From: Flavobacteriales bacterium
Lineage (GTDB): Bacteria; Bacteroidota; Bacteroidia; Flavobacteriales_E; Vicingaceae
Reading direction: 5' to 3'
Assembly (NCBI GenBank): GCA_020635795.1
Contig: JACJZD010000006.1
Coordinates: 42,489-106,488 of the forward strand
Length of the DNA: 64,000 bases
Shown: positions 50,988 through 59,255 of the stretch, piece by piece
Layout: the number at the start of each line of letters is the position of its first letter
Position numbering within the stretch: the stretch's first letter is position 1
Translations under genes and position numbers: made by a program
The notes under the pieces: generated by a model
The model's database searches: none
Seen by the model: the letters and a program-made list of their open reading frames with translations, nothing else
What the model was told of the DNA's origin: nothing

Positions 50988-52185
50988 AAATATTTCACTT
51001 ATCGGTTTTGGAACAGTTGGACAAGGTTTTTTTCATTATTTGGAAGAAAACAAGGAAGACAAACAATTGGCAACAGTAGTAATAAAAAATGCTTCGAAAA
51101 GCAGAGTTCCTGATACATTAAATTTTAGCACCGATGTAAACGATGTACACAACAACAAAGAAATAACAACGGTTGTTGAGTTGATTAGTGATTTTGAACA
51201 AGCATTTTCAATTGTAAAACAAGCATTGTTACAAGGTAAGCATGTGGTGTCGTCAAATAAAAAAATGATTGCATACCATTTAGAAGAGTTGGTTGAATTG
51301 GAACAAAACAGCAAAGGAAACTTTTTGTACGAAGGGGCTGTGGCTGGGAGTATTCCAATACTTAAAATTATAAACGAGCAATATGCTTTTGATGAAATAA
51401 CAGAAGTTCGTGGTATTTTAAATGGCACATCCAATTATATTTTAACACAAATTTTTGAAAAAGGCATTGGCTATAAAGAAGCATTGCAACAAGCTCAAGA
51501 TGCTGGTTTTGCCGAAGCCAATCCTGCCTCAGATGTTGAAGGGTATGATGCGCTTTACAAGTTGTTAATTTTAGCAACACACGCTTTTGGTAAATTTATT
51601 TCGCCTGAAAAAGCATTAAACATTGGTATAAACAACATCAAAAACAGCGACATTGTTTTTGCTAAAAAAAACAAGCTAAGCATTAAGTTAGTTGGGTCAA
51701 TTAAAAGCATAAACAATAAACTTACTTTAAGTGTTTTACCAACTTTTGTTGACGAAAACGATGATTTGTACCATGTTAAAAATGAATACAATGCTATTGA
51801 GGTGATTTCTAAAAACATTGGTTCGCAAGTTTTTAAAGGTAAAGGTGCAGGTAGTTTACCAACGGGGCATGTGGTTTACACCGATTTTAAATCGGTAGAA
51901 AACACCAACTATTCGTACAAAAATATTCCATCAGGAAAACGAATTAAGTACGAAACCAAAGACAGTATTTGGGTGTATTCCAATAAAATTACCTTGCTTG
52001 AAAAATATTTGGAAGATGTAGTATTATTCAACGGACCAGAAGGTTATGGAAGCGTTAAAATTGCTGATTTGATAAAAGCAAAAGACATTATAAGTGTACA
52101 CAATTTATCCATTATTGCAGTAAACGAAAACATCCGACAACAATTAGTAAAACAACAGCGCAAAGCAGTATTCACTTACGCATAA
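50971..52185 (+). CDS. hom: Homoserine dehydrogenase
   Basis: Reduces aspartate semialdehyde to homoserine. 404 residues. NAD(P) loop IGFGTVGQGFFHYLE, VSSNKKMIAYH, LYEGAVAGSIPILKII, GILNGTSNYILTQI and the catalytic segment FAEANPASDVEGYDALYKL are diagnostic. No aspartate kinase fusion; the C-terminal ~130 residues are not a clear ACT domain. Overlaps metX by 17 nt: homoserine made here is passed on to methionine, in contrast to the usual placing in a threonine operon. Confidence 0.93.
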   Translation: MSTQTKNISLIGFGTVGQGFFHYLEENKEDKQLATVVIKNASKSRVPDTLNFSTDVNDVHNNKEITTVVELISDFEQAFSIVKQALLQGKHVVSSNKKMIAYHLEELVELEQNSKGNFLYEGAVAGSIPILKIINEQYAFDEITEVRGILNGTSNYILTQIFEKGIGYKEALQQAQDAGFAEANPASDVEGYDALYKLLILATHAFGKFISPEKALNIGINNIKNSDIVFAKKNKLSIKLVGSIKSINNKLTLSVLPTFVDENDDLYHVKNEYNAIEVISKNIGSQVFKGKGAGSLPTGHVVYTDFKSVENTNYSYKNIPSGKRIKYETKDSIWVYSNKITLLEKYLEDVVLFNGPEGYGSVKIADLIKAKDIISVHNLSIIAVNENIRQQLVKQQRKAVFTYA

Positions 52186-52195
52186 ATACAAAACA

Positions 52196-54286
52196 ATGAG
52201 AAGTTTTAGAACGGAAACAGAAAACATATTAGACCCAGTAGTAGAACGCGATATTATTGAATTAGGAGAAAAAATTCACCTATTCAAAACTGGTAAAATG
52301 CCTGAAGATAAATTTAAGAGTTTGCGTTTAGCACGTGGAGTTTATGGTCAACGACAGTTGGGTGTACAAATGGTGCGTATCAAATTGCCTTATGGTAAAT
52401 TGTTGGCAAAACAATTGGTAAGAATTGCAGATGTTGCTGATGAGTATTCTAATGGAAATTTACATTTAACCACTCGTCAAGATGTACAGATTCACCATGT
52501 GAGCTTAGACAGAACACCTGAACTTTGGGCAGAGTTAGAACGAGATAATATTACGCTAAGAGAAGCTTGTGGAAACACGGTAAGAAACATTACGGCATCT
52601 CCATTTGCAGGGATTGACCCTGACGAACCTTTTGATGTATCTCCGTATGCCGAAGAGTTGTTTCAATATTTACTTCGTAACCCTGTAAATCAGGACATGG
52701 GAAGAAAAATTAAAATATCGTTTTCGTCGAGCGAGAAAGATACAGCTTATTCCTTTTTACACGATTTAGGATTTATTCCTATCATTCAACATGGAGAAAA
52801 AGGATTCAAATTATTGGTGGCTGGAGGGTTAGGTGTTAAACCTTTTTTAGGTCAATCGGTAACTAATTTTATTAAAGCTGAAGATATTTTTGCTTACACC
52901 ACAGCAGTTTTAAGGGTTTTTGACCGTTATGGTGAACGTCAAAAAAGAAATAAAGCACGTTTAAAATATTTAGTTGAAGAGTTAGGCTTAGACCAATTTT
53001 TAGCATTGGTAAATCAAGAACACAAGGTAGTTGATGTTTATGAACCAAAAATAGTTGAATTTGTTGCTCCTAAGTTAGCAGAAATACAACTTGCACCATC
53101 AGTTAAAGGTAATGTGTCGGAATATTTAACTTGGTATAAAACGAACATTTATAAACAAAAACAAGCTGATTTTTTCACCATTTTGCTAAAAATAACTAAC
53201 GGTAACATCCATTCCGATGTAGCTAGAAAATTGGCTGATTTGGTTCAAAAATATGCTGGTGGTGAGTTTAGGGTAACGATAAACCAAGGGCTTATTATTA
53301 AATATGTCAGAGAAGAATCATTGCCCTATTTCTACCAAGAGTTGAACAAGTTAAATTTAGCTAACACAGGTTTTGATAGTGTTGCCGATATTACTGCTTG
53401 TCCAGGAACGGATACTTGTAATTTGGGAATAGCAAACAGCACCAATTTAGCTGAAGAATTGGAAAAATTTATTGCCAACGAACATGCAGAATTGGTTTTT
53501 AACAAAGACATTAAAATAAAAATTAGTGGCTGTTTTAATGCGTGTGGTCAACATTCTATTGCAAACATTGGTTTTCATGGAAGTTCAATTAAAGATGGAG
53601 ACAAATTAGTGCCAGCAGTTCAATTACTGTTAGGTGGTGGAGTTGTAGGTGGTGGAGAAGGTGTAATTGCGGAAAAAGTAATTAAACTTCCCACAAAAAA
53701 AGCCATAAAAGCAGTCGATAAAATTTTAGGAGACTATAAAACCAATGGAAATGATCTGTTTTTTAACCAATATTATCAGAAACAAGGCAATCATTATTTC
53801 TACGATTTGTTAAAACCTATTGCAAACGAACCGTTAATTGATAGCGATTATTCTGATTGGGGACAACAAACAACTTTTAATATGAATGTTGGTGTTGGAG
53901 AGTGTGCAGGTATTGTTTTAGACTTGTCGGATGCCATTAAATATGAAATAGAAGAACGTGTTGCCTCTGCAAAAGAAACGCTTGAGTTGAAGAGATATGC
54001 AGATGCTATTTATCATGCTTACACCATTTTTATTAATGTAGGTAAACTGTTTTTGTTAAAGCATGGCGAAAAGTATAACAGTCAAGCTCAAATTATTGAA
54101 ACTACTGAAAAGTTGATTCAAGAAAAAGGGGTAGCATTATCCAAATCGTTTACCGAAATAGTGTTTCAGTTACGAGAACAAAAAGCAAGCGAAGAATTTG
54201 CAAAACAATATTATAATGATGCTCTTCAGTTTTACAACGAATTGAATAGTATTGGCAAACTAACAAAAGAACGAATAGAACCATGA
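52196..54286 (+). CDS. Siroheme sulfite (nitrite/sulfite) reductase with helical C-terminal extension
   Basis: 696 residues. Two ferredoxin-like half-domains plus siroheme/[4Fe-4S] domain: Cys ligands in ACPGTDTC (~402-408) and SGCFNACG (~448-452). LTTRQDVQIHHV and GNTVRNI are the family siroheme-binding segments. Residues ~580-696 are an extra helical domain (ADAIYHAYTIFINVGKLFLL) resembling HEPN proteins, lacking from E. coli CysI; this fusion is seen in Bacteroidota. Reduces sulfite to sulfide for cysteine synthesis; the neighbours make the siroheme cofactor. The stop overlaps the next gene by 4 nt (ATGA). Confidence 0.9.
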   Translation: MRSFRTETENILDPVVERDIIELGEKIHLFKTGKMPEDKFKSLRLARGVYGQRQLGVQMVRIKLPYGKLLAKQLVRIADVADEYSNGNLHLTTRQDVQIHHVSLDRTPELWAELERDNITLREACGNTVRNITASPFAGIDPDEPFDVSPYAEELFQYLLRNPVNQDMGRKIKISFSSSEKDTAYSFLHDLGFIPIIQHGEKGFKLLVAGGLGVKPFLGQSVTNFIKAEDIFAYTTAVLRVFDRYGERQKRNKARLKYLVEELGLDQFLALVNQEHKVVDVYEPKIVEFVAPKLAEIQLAPSVKGNVSEYLTWYKTNIYKQKQADFFTILLKITNGNIHSDVARKLADLVQKYAGGEFRVTINQGLIIKYVREESLPYFYQELNKLNLANTGFDSVADITACPGTDTCNLGIANSTNLAEELEKFIANEHAELVFNKDIKIKISGCFNACGQHSIANIGFHGSSIKDGDKLVPAVQLLLGGGVVGGGEGVIAEKVIKLPTKKAIKAVDKILGDYKTNGNDLFFNQYYQKQGNHYFYDLLKPIANEPLIDSDYSDWGQQTTFNMNVGVGECAGIVLDLSDAIKYEIEERVASAKETLELKRYADAIYHAYTIFINVGKLFLLKHGEKYNSQAQIIETTEKLIQEKGVALSKSFTEIVFQLREQKASEEFAKQYYNDALQFYNELNSIGKLTKERIEP

Positions 54287-55044
54287 AATCGAAAGTACAC
54301 ATAGTAGGAGCAGGTCCGGGAAGCGCCGATTTGCTTACTTTAAGAGCTGTAAAAGCGATACAAAATGCAGATGTAATTTTATACGATGCACTAATTTGCA
54401 AAGAAACCTTAGATTTTGCTTCGGCTCATTGTGAAATGATTTATGTGGGAAAAAGAGCTGCAAACCATGAATATTCGCAAGAAAAAATTAATCAGTTGAT
54501 TGTAGAGAGTGCTTTTAGATACCAAAACGTAGTTCGTTTAAAGGGAGGCGATCCATACATTTTTGGACGCGGACATGAAGAGTATGAATATGTAAGTGCT
54601 TTTGGAATTGAAGTTGAGGTAGTACCAGGTATTTCTAGTGCTATAGCGGTACCAGAATTGGAAAACATACCGCTAACTAAACGAGGTGTGAGTGAAAGTT
54701 TTTGGGTAGTTACGGCCACCAATAAAAAAGGAGAGCTTACTAATGATGTTAAACAAACAGTTTATGTAAATGCAACCATTGTTGTGTTAATGGGTGTAAG
54801 TAAATTACCCGAAATTGTTCAGTTATATGCAGAAAACGGTAAAGAAAATTTACCCATAGCAGTTATACAAAACGGTTCGTTGCCTAGTCAAAAAATAGTA
54901 ACAGGAACGATAAAAACGATTCAAGAAGTAGTGGAGAAAAACAAAGTTGGAACACCTGCTATTATTGTCTTGGGAGAGGTAGTAGCTTCTCGACCAGAGT
55001 TTTTATTGGAACAAATTAATGTTAATCAAAACAGAAAAAAATGA
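54283..55044 (+). CDS. cobA: Uroporphyrinogen-III C-methyltransferase (SUMT)
   Basis: Methylates uroporphyrinogen III twice to precorrin-2, the siroheme precursor. 253 residues: HIVGAGPGSADLLTLRAVKAI, VRLKGGDPYIFGRGHEEYEY, EVVPGISSAIAVPELENIPLT and LMGVSKLPEIV are the SUMT motifs. Coupled to the sulfite reductase by ATGA and to the next gene by 4 nt. Its natural role here is to make siroheme for the reductase upstream. Confidence 0.95.
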   Translation: MKSKVHIVGAGPGSADLLTLRAVKAIQNADVILYDALICKETLDFASAHCEMIYVGKRAANHEYSQEKINQLIVESAFRYQNVVRLKGGDPYIFGRGHEEYEYVSAFGIEVEVVPGISSAIAVPELENIPLTKRGVSESFWVVTATNKKGELTNDVKQTVYVNATIVVLMGVSKLPEIVQLYAENGKENLPIAVIQNGSLPSQKIVTGTIKTIQEVVEKNKVGTPAIIVLGEVVASRPEFLLEQINVNQNRKK

Positions 55045-55676
55045 CAACAAATACACTATACCCTATTTTTTTAAAATTGGATAAAATAAACACCTTAATT
55101 GTTGGCGGCGGAAATATTGGGTTAGAAAAATTGAATTTTATTTTAACACAAAGCCCTCGTGCAAACATAAAAATTGTATCCCCTGAATTTCATCCAGAAA
55201 TAATTTTAATAGCTATTGCCAATAAAAATATACAATTGCTGGAACGCAAATTTGTTGATTCGGATTTAGCCAACATTAAAATATTAATTTTGGCAACAAA
55301 TAATCTTGAATTGAATACGCAAATTTATTTTAAAGCTCAGAAAAAAAACATTTTAACCAATATGGTTGATAAACCTGAGTTCTGCGATTTTTATACGGGA
55401 GCAGTTTTACAAAAAGGAAATATAAAAATCGGCATTTCTAGTAATGGAGTTTCGCCAACAATAGCCAAAAGATTAAAACAACTATTCAACGAGGCTATTC
55501 CAGAAAACATTTCAGCATCTTCCGAAAACTTAAATAAAATTCGTACTAAATTAAAAGGTAATTTAAAACTAAAAGTAGCGATATTGAACCAGTTAACGGA
55601 GGTCTTGGTAGATGATATTCCTCATCAAAGCAACCAAAATAAAACCTCAATTTTACAACACATCAATTGGAATTAA
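55041..55676 (+). CDS. Precorrin-2 dehydrogenase/sirohydrochlorin ferrochelatase (Met8/CysG-N type)
   Basis: 211 residues: IFLKLDKINTLIVGGGNIGLEKLNFIL (NAD Rossmann), IKILILATNNLELNTQIYF, FYTGAVLQKGNIKIGISSNGVSPTIAKRLK. Converts precorrin-2 to sirohydrochlorin and then inserts iron. Start overlaps the SUMT gene by 4 nt. The two functions of CysG are thus on separate genes. Confidence 0.92.
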   Translation: MTTNTLYPIFLKLDKINTLIVGGGNIGLEKLNFILTQSPRANIKIVSPEFHPEIILIAIANKNIQLLERKFVDSDLANIKILILATNNLELNTQIYFKAQKKNILTNMVDKPEFCDFYTGAVLQKGNIKIGISSNGVSPTIAKRLKQLFNEAIPENISASSENLNKIRTKLKGNLKLKVAILNQLTEVLVDDIPHQSNQNKTSILQHINWN

Positions 55677-55680
55677 AACA

Positions 55681-56370
55681 ATGGGATTACAGCAACTTAA
55701 AAGAACGTTTACACCAGAAGAAATAAAAGCGTTAAATAAAAAATACAAAACACTAACAGTTGAACAACGTGTGGAAGAATTGTACAAAGATTTTGATGCA
55801 AAAGAAGTGATGCTAACATCCTCTTTTGCAGCTACTTCTGCTTTTTTATTGCGCATTTTTTCTAAAATAAATAATGCTCAAAAAATTTATTTTATCAATA
55901 CAGGTTATCATTTTAAAGATACCTTAACGTATAAAGAAAAACTAACGGAATTATACCACTTAAACGTAGAAGATGTAACGGCAGAAAAATGGGAGCATGA
56001 TTTTACTACTAAAGATGAAACGTGGAAAAAAGACCCCAATCTGTGTTGTTCGGTAAACAAAGTAAAACCTCTTGAACTTATTAAGGAGCGATTTACGGTT
56101 TGGGTTTCGGGCTTAATGGAATGGCAAAGTGACCATCGTGCATCGTTAAATATTTTTGAAGAAAGAGGTGGTATTTTGAAGTTTTATCCTTTGTTGGATG
56201 TTACCAAAGAACAACGTGATGAATACATAAAAACCCATCTATTACCGTTTCATCCCTTAGTTGCAAAAGGGTACTCGTCTATAGGTTGCGAACATTGTAC
56301 CGTACCTGGTGATGATAGGGAAGGAAGATGGAACAATAACCCAAAAACCGAATGCGGATTGCATTTGTAA
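55681..56370 (+). CDS. cysH: Phosphoadenosine/adenosine phosphosulfate reductase
   Basis: Reduces (P)APS to sulfite with thioredoxin. 229 residues from ATG 55681; an upstream start at 55612 overlaps the preceding gene and is rejected. SSFAATSAFLLRIF (PP-loop-like), LCCSVNKVKPL (~121-131), GCEHCT (~202-207) and the C-terminal ECGLHL with the redox Cys. Two Cys pairs (CC and CxxC) indicate a [4Fe-4S] cluster and APS rather than PAPS as substrate. No ATP sulfurylase or APS kinase lies in this window. Confidence 0.93.
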   Translation: MGLQQLKRTFTPEEIKALNKKYKTLTVEQRVEELYKDFDAKEVMLTSSFAATSAFLLRIFSKINNAQKIYFINTGYHFKDTLTYKEKLTELYHLNVEDVTAEKWEHDFTTKDETWKKDPNLCCSVNKVKPLELIKERFTVWVSGLMEWQSDHRASLNIFEERGGILKFYPLLDVTKEQRDEYIKTHLLPFHPLVAKGYSSIGCEHCTVPGDDREGRWNNNPKTECGLHL

Positions 56371-56377
56371 AATTTGT

Positions 56378-56935
56378 ATGAAAGAGTTGATTAATTTTCT
56401 TGTCGAACCTTGGGCTTGGTATGTGTCAGGACCACTTATTGGGTTAATTGTTCCGTTGTTGATTTTAACGAGCAACAAACAATTTGGAGTGTCATCTTCA
56501 TTGAGATACGTATGTTCATCATTAAAACTCTCGAAACGAAGCTATTTTAATTATAACTTCAACGAACAACAATGGACAATGTGGTTTATTTTAGGCGTTT
56601 TTTTTGCAGGCGTTTTTTCTTTTCAACTTATTGAAATAGAGACGAGTGAGTTAAGTCAATCAGCAAAAGATTACTTTGAAAAAAAACACATCGGGATAAA
56701 AGGAATTTTTCCAGCAGATGTTTTTAATTGGAACAAATTATTTTCAGTTGCTGGTTTATTATTGGTGATTGGAGGGTTTTTATTGGGGTTTGGCTCTCGA
56801 TATGCCGATGGTTGTACCTCTGGTCATGCAATAATGGGATTGAGTTTGTTAAGTAAAACCTCATTGGTTTCAGTAATAGGATTTTTTATTGGAGGAATTA
56901 TAGGTACATTTTTAATTTTAGATTATTTGCTGTGA
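56378..56935 (+). CDS. YeeE/YedE-family sulfur transporter, first half
   Basis: 185 residues from ATG 56378 (the longer start at 56309 overlaps cysH). Four hydrophobic segments; FGSRYADGCTSGHAIMGLSLLS carries the conserved Cys-containing YeeE signature. YeeE/TsuA proteins import thiosulfate by relay through conserved Cys. Starts 7 nt after cysH and ends overlapping the next gene by 4 nt (GTGA). Confidence 0.88.
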   Translation: MKELINFLVEPWAWYVSGPLIGLIVPLLILTSNKQFGVSSSLRYVCSSLKLSKRSYFNYNFNEQQWTMWFILGVFFAGVFSFQLIEIETSELSQSAKDYFEKKHIGIKGIFPADVFNWNKLFSVAGLLLVIGGFLLGFGSRYADGCTSGHAIMGLSLLSKTSLVSVIGFFIGGIIGTFLILDYLL

Positions 56936-57348
56936 TAAAACATTTAAAATACATCTTGTTAGGGTTTTATTTTGGATTTGTGCTAATCAAATCCGAGGCA
57001 GTATCTTGGTATCGTATTGTGGAAATGTTTCGTTTTCAATCGTTTCATTTGTACGGAGTAATTGGTTCTGCTGTTATAACTGGAATAATTTCTGTTTTAA
57101 TTATTAAAGGAGTACACTTAACCACTGTTAAAGACGAACCTATTGATTTAAAACCAAAACCATTTTTACCAAAAGCTAACTTTTTTGGAGGAATAATTTT
57201 TGGTTTAGGTTGGGCTATTGTTGGAGCCTGTACAGCACCACTTTTTATTCATTTTGGAGCAGGAAATTACATTATTGTTATACCAATTATTGCTGCAATT
57301 TTAGGGACTTTAGTTTATGGGTTTTTAAAAGAAAAATTACCTCACTAA
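56932..57348 (+). CDS. YeeE/YedE-family sulfur transporter, second half (DUF6691-like)
   Basis: 138 residues, GTG start overlapping the preceding stop. FFGGIIFGLGWAIVGACTAPLFIHFGAG holds the second conserved Cys. With the previous ORF it makes up a split version of a full-length YeeE permease; heterodimer expected. Located between cysH and OsmC, it would supply thiosulfate or a related reduced sulfur source. Confidence 0.88.
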   Translation: MIKHLKYILLGFYFGFVLIKSEAVSWYRIVEMFRFQSFHLYGVIGSAVITGIISVLIIKGVHLTTVKDEPIDLKPKPFLPKANFFGGIIFGLGWAIVGACTAPLFIHFGAGNYIIVIPIIAAILGTLVYGFLKEKLPH

Positions 57349-57349
57349 C

Positions 57350-57763
57350 ATGGAAATAAAGCTACAAAGAAAAAATAAAGCGTTTCATTACGAAGCAATA
57401 AACCCAGATAAAATAGTTGTAAATATTGATGCTAATGCTGCCATTGGTGGCGAAGGAAAAGGAGTAAGACCTATGGAATTGGTTTTAATGGGGCTTGGTG
57501 GTTGTGCCAGTATTGATTTGGGTTTGATACTAAAAAAGCAAAAACAAGAACTGGAAGATTATCAAGTAACTATTACAGCAACTAGAAAGGAAAATGTTGC
57601 TAAAACATTTGATGCCATTAACCTTCACTTTTTACTTTTTGGGAAATTAGATAATGAAAAAGTTGAAAAAGCCATTTCCCTAACGTTAACCAAATATTGC
57701 TCGGTTGCGCTTAGCTTGAGTGATCAAATAAAAATTACATCAACATATACCATTAATCAATAA
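57350..57763 (+). CDS. OsmC-family protein
   Basis: 137 residues. PMELVLMGLGGCASIDLGLILKKQ with the reactive Cys and a second Cys in LTKYCSVALSL at the usual ~55-60 residue spacing. OsmC/Ohr proteins are thiol peroxidases, but the YhfA/YeeD-neighbouring branch in sulfur operons is thought to handle sulfur or organic persulfides. Starts one base after the previous stop codon. Confidence 0.9.
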   Translation: MEIKLQRKNKAFHYEAINPDKIVVNIDANAAIGGEGKGVRPMELVLMGLGGCASIDLGLILKKQKQELEDYQVTITATRKENVAKTFDAINLHFLLFGKLDNEKVEKAISLTLTKYCSVALSLSDQIKITSTYTINQ

Positions 57764-57771
57764 CTTATTTT

Positions 57772-57788
57772 GTCATGCTGAGCATGAC
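57772..57788. repeat. Small palindrome (family B fragment) before the last sulfur-operon gene
   Basis: GTCATGCTGAGCATGAC: 8-bp arms around a single G, followed by GAAACATT. Sits in the 44-nt gap between OsmC and the PLP enzyme, the only sizeable gap in the operon. Confidence 0.6.
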
Positions 57789-57807
57789 GAAACATTTATA
57801 ATAACAA

Positions 57808-58974
57808 ATGAAAACGAAAAATTTTGAAACCCAAGCCATTCGAACTCAATCAGAACGCTCTCAGTTTAACGAACACTCAACACCCTTACATTTAACTTCG
57901 AGTTTTGTTTTTGACGATGCAGAGCAAATGAGAGCGATGTTTTCTGATGAATTGGAGGGTAATATTTACAGCCGATTTTCTAATCCAAATACCACGGAAT
58001 TAATTGATAAAATTTGTTTGCTCGAAGGAGCAGAAGCTGGTTGGGCAACCGCAACAGGAATGGCTGCTGTATTTACAAGTTTGGCAGCTTTACTAAATCA
58101 AGGCGACCATGTGTTAGCTTGCCGTTCAATATTTGGTTCATCGCATGCTGTACTTACAAAATTGCTGCCCAAGTGGGGCATAACCCATACTTATGTTGAT
58201 GTTGACGATACACAGAATTGGCAAAATCACATAACCGAAAAAACAAAAATTGTATTTATTGAAACCCCTACAAATCCTGGAGTGGATATTTTAGATTTAG
58301 AATGGTTGGGCAAATTTTGTAAAAAAAACAATGTATTGTTGTTGGTCGATAATTGTTTTGCAACACCCTATTTACAACAACCCATAAAGTTTGGAGCTCA
58401 TTTAGTTATTCATTCCGCTACCAAATATATTGATGGACAAGGTCGTGTTTTAGGAGGATTGATTGCAGGTGATAAAAACCTAATTAACGAAATAAAAGCA
58501 TTCGCTCGTCATTCAGGACCAGCCATGTCGCCATTTAATGCTTGGGTATTGTCAAAAAGTTTGGAAACCCTTGCCGTTCGTATGGATAGACATGCAGAGA
58601 ACGCATTGAAATTGGCACAGTGTTTAGAAAAACACCCGCAAGTGGAATGGGTTAAGTATCCGTTTTTACCATCTCACCCACAACATGCTGTTGCAAAAAA
58701 ACAAATGAAATCTGGTGGAGGGATTGTTAGTTTTTCGGTAAAAGGTGGATTAGAAAAAGGAAGAAATTTTTTAAATAAACTACAAATGATTTCAATGTCG
58801 GCAAACTTAGGAGATACAAGAAGTATTGCTACTCATCCAGCATCAACAACTCATGGTAAATTAACTGAGCAAGAACGATTAGAAAGTGGAATCTTACCAG
58901 GTTTAATCCGTGTTTCGGTTGGCTTAGAACACATTGATGACATTATTAAAGATGTTGAACAAGCATTAGCTTAA
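57808..58974 (+). CDS. Cys/Met-metabolism PLP enzyme (O-acyl-homoserine sulfhydrylase/cystathionine gamma-synthase)
   Basis: 388 residues. Fold-type I Cys/Met family: FETQAIRTQSERSQFNEHSTPLHLTSSFVF, SRFSNPNTTELIDKICLLEGAE, ATATGMAAVF, FIETPTNPGVDILDL, VDNCFATPYLQQPIKFGAHLVIHSATKYIDGQGRVLGG (PLP Lys in SATKY), and NLGDTRSIATHPASTTHG near the C-terminus. SerC-term features fit O-succinyl- or O-acetylhomoserine sulfhydrylase (MetZ/MetY). With MetX at the start of the operon, sulfide from the reductase is likely added straight to acetylhomoserine to give homocysteine. The choice between MetZ and MetB is not fixed by sequence alone. Confidence 0.85.
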   Translation: MKTKNFETQAIRTQSERSQFNEHSTPLHLTSSFVFDDAEQMRAMFSDELEGNIYSRFSNPNTTELIDKICLLEGAEAGWATATGMAAVFTSLAALLNQGDHVLACRSIFGSSHAVLTKLLPKWGITHTYVDVDDTQNWQNHITEKTKIVFIETPTNPGVDILDLEWLGKFCKKNNVLLLVDNCFATPYLQQPIKFGAHLVIHSATKYIDGQGRVLGGLIAGDKNLINEIKAFARHSGPAMSPFNAWVLSKSLETLAVRMDRHAENALKLAQCLEKHPQVEWVKYPFLPSHPQHAVAKKQMKSGGGIVSFSVKGGLEKGRNFLNKLQMISMSANLGDTRSIATHPASTTHGKLTEQERLESGILPGLIRVSVGLEHIDDIIKDVEQALA

Positions 58975-59009
58975 ATAATAAAGCCTCTAAATTTAGAGGC
59001 TTTATTATT
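58974..59009. terminator. Perfect 36-nt palindromic terminator after the sulfur operon
   Basis: Each arm is 18 nt: AATAATAAAGCCTCTAAA and its complement, beginning on the last base of the stop codon. A/T ends on both sides suit both converging genes. Confidence 0.9.
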
Positions 59010-59218
59010 TATTCTACAGGAAGAGCAATGATGCTTTTTGCAGAGTTTTTTTCTACGGGTTGGGTAATCGGGGTACTTCCTGGAATTTTGTTTGGATCTT
59101 CCTTAGAAGCTTTTTCTGTTGTTGAGCTTCCAGAAGTTGAAGAACTGGCAGATTGAGATGTAGAACAACTCGTAATCGCAACAGCTACCACCGCAATGAA
59201 CAATAATGTTTTTATCAT
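59009..59218 (-). CDS. Small lipoprotein
   Basis: 69 residues. Lipobox IKTLLFIAVVAVAITSC (Cys 18), then a Ser/Thr-rich mature chain (STSQSASSSTSGSSTTEKAS) with no fold. Overlaps the terminator of the sulfur operon. Possibly a structural or adaptor lipoprotein, otherwise unknown. Confidence 0.65.
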   Translation of the reverse strand: MIKTLLFIAVVAVAITSCSTSQSASSSTSGSSTTEKASKEDPNKIPGSTPITQPVEKNSAKSIIALPVE

Positions 59219-59255
59219 GACATTTATTTTTTTTGTAAAATTAACTTGTTTTTAT

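Noticed and set aside
55612..55680. Upstream start for cysH at 55612
   Set aside because: It overlaps the siroheme gene by 65 nt and adds residues not found in the family; ATG 55681 fits.
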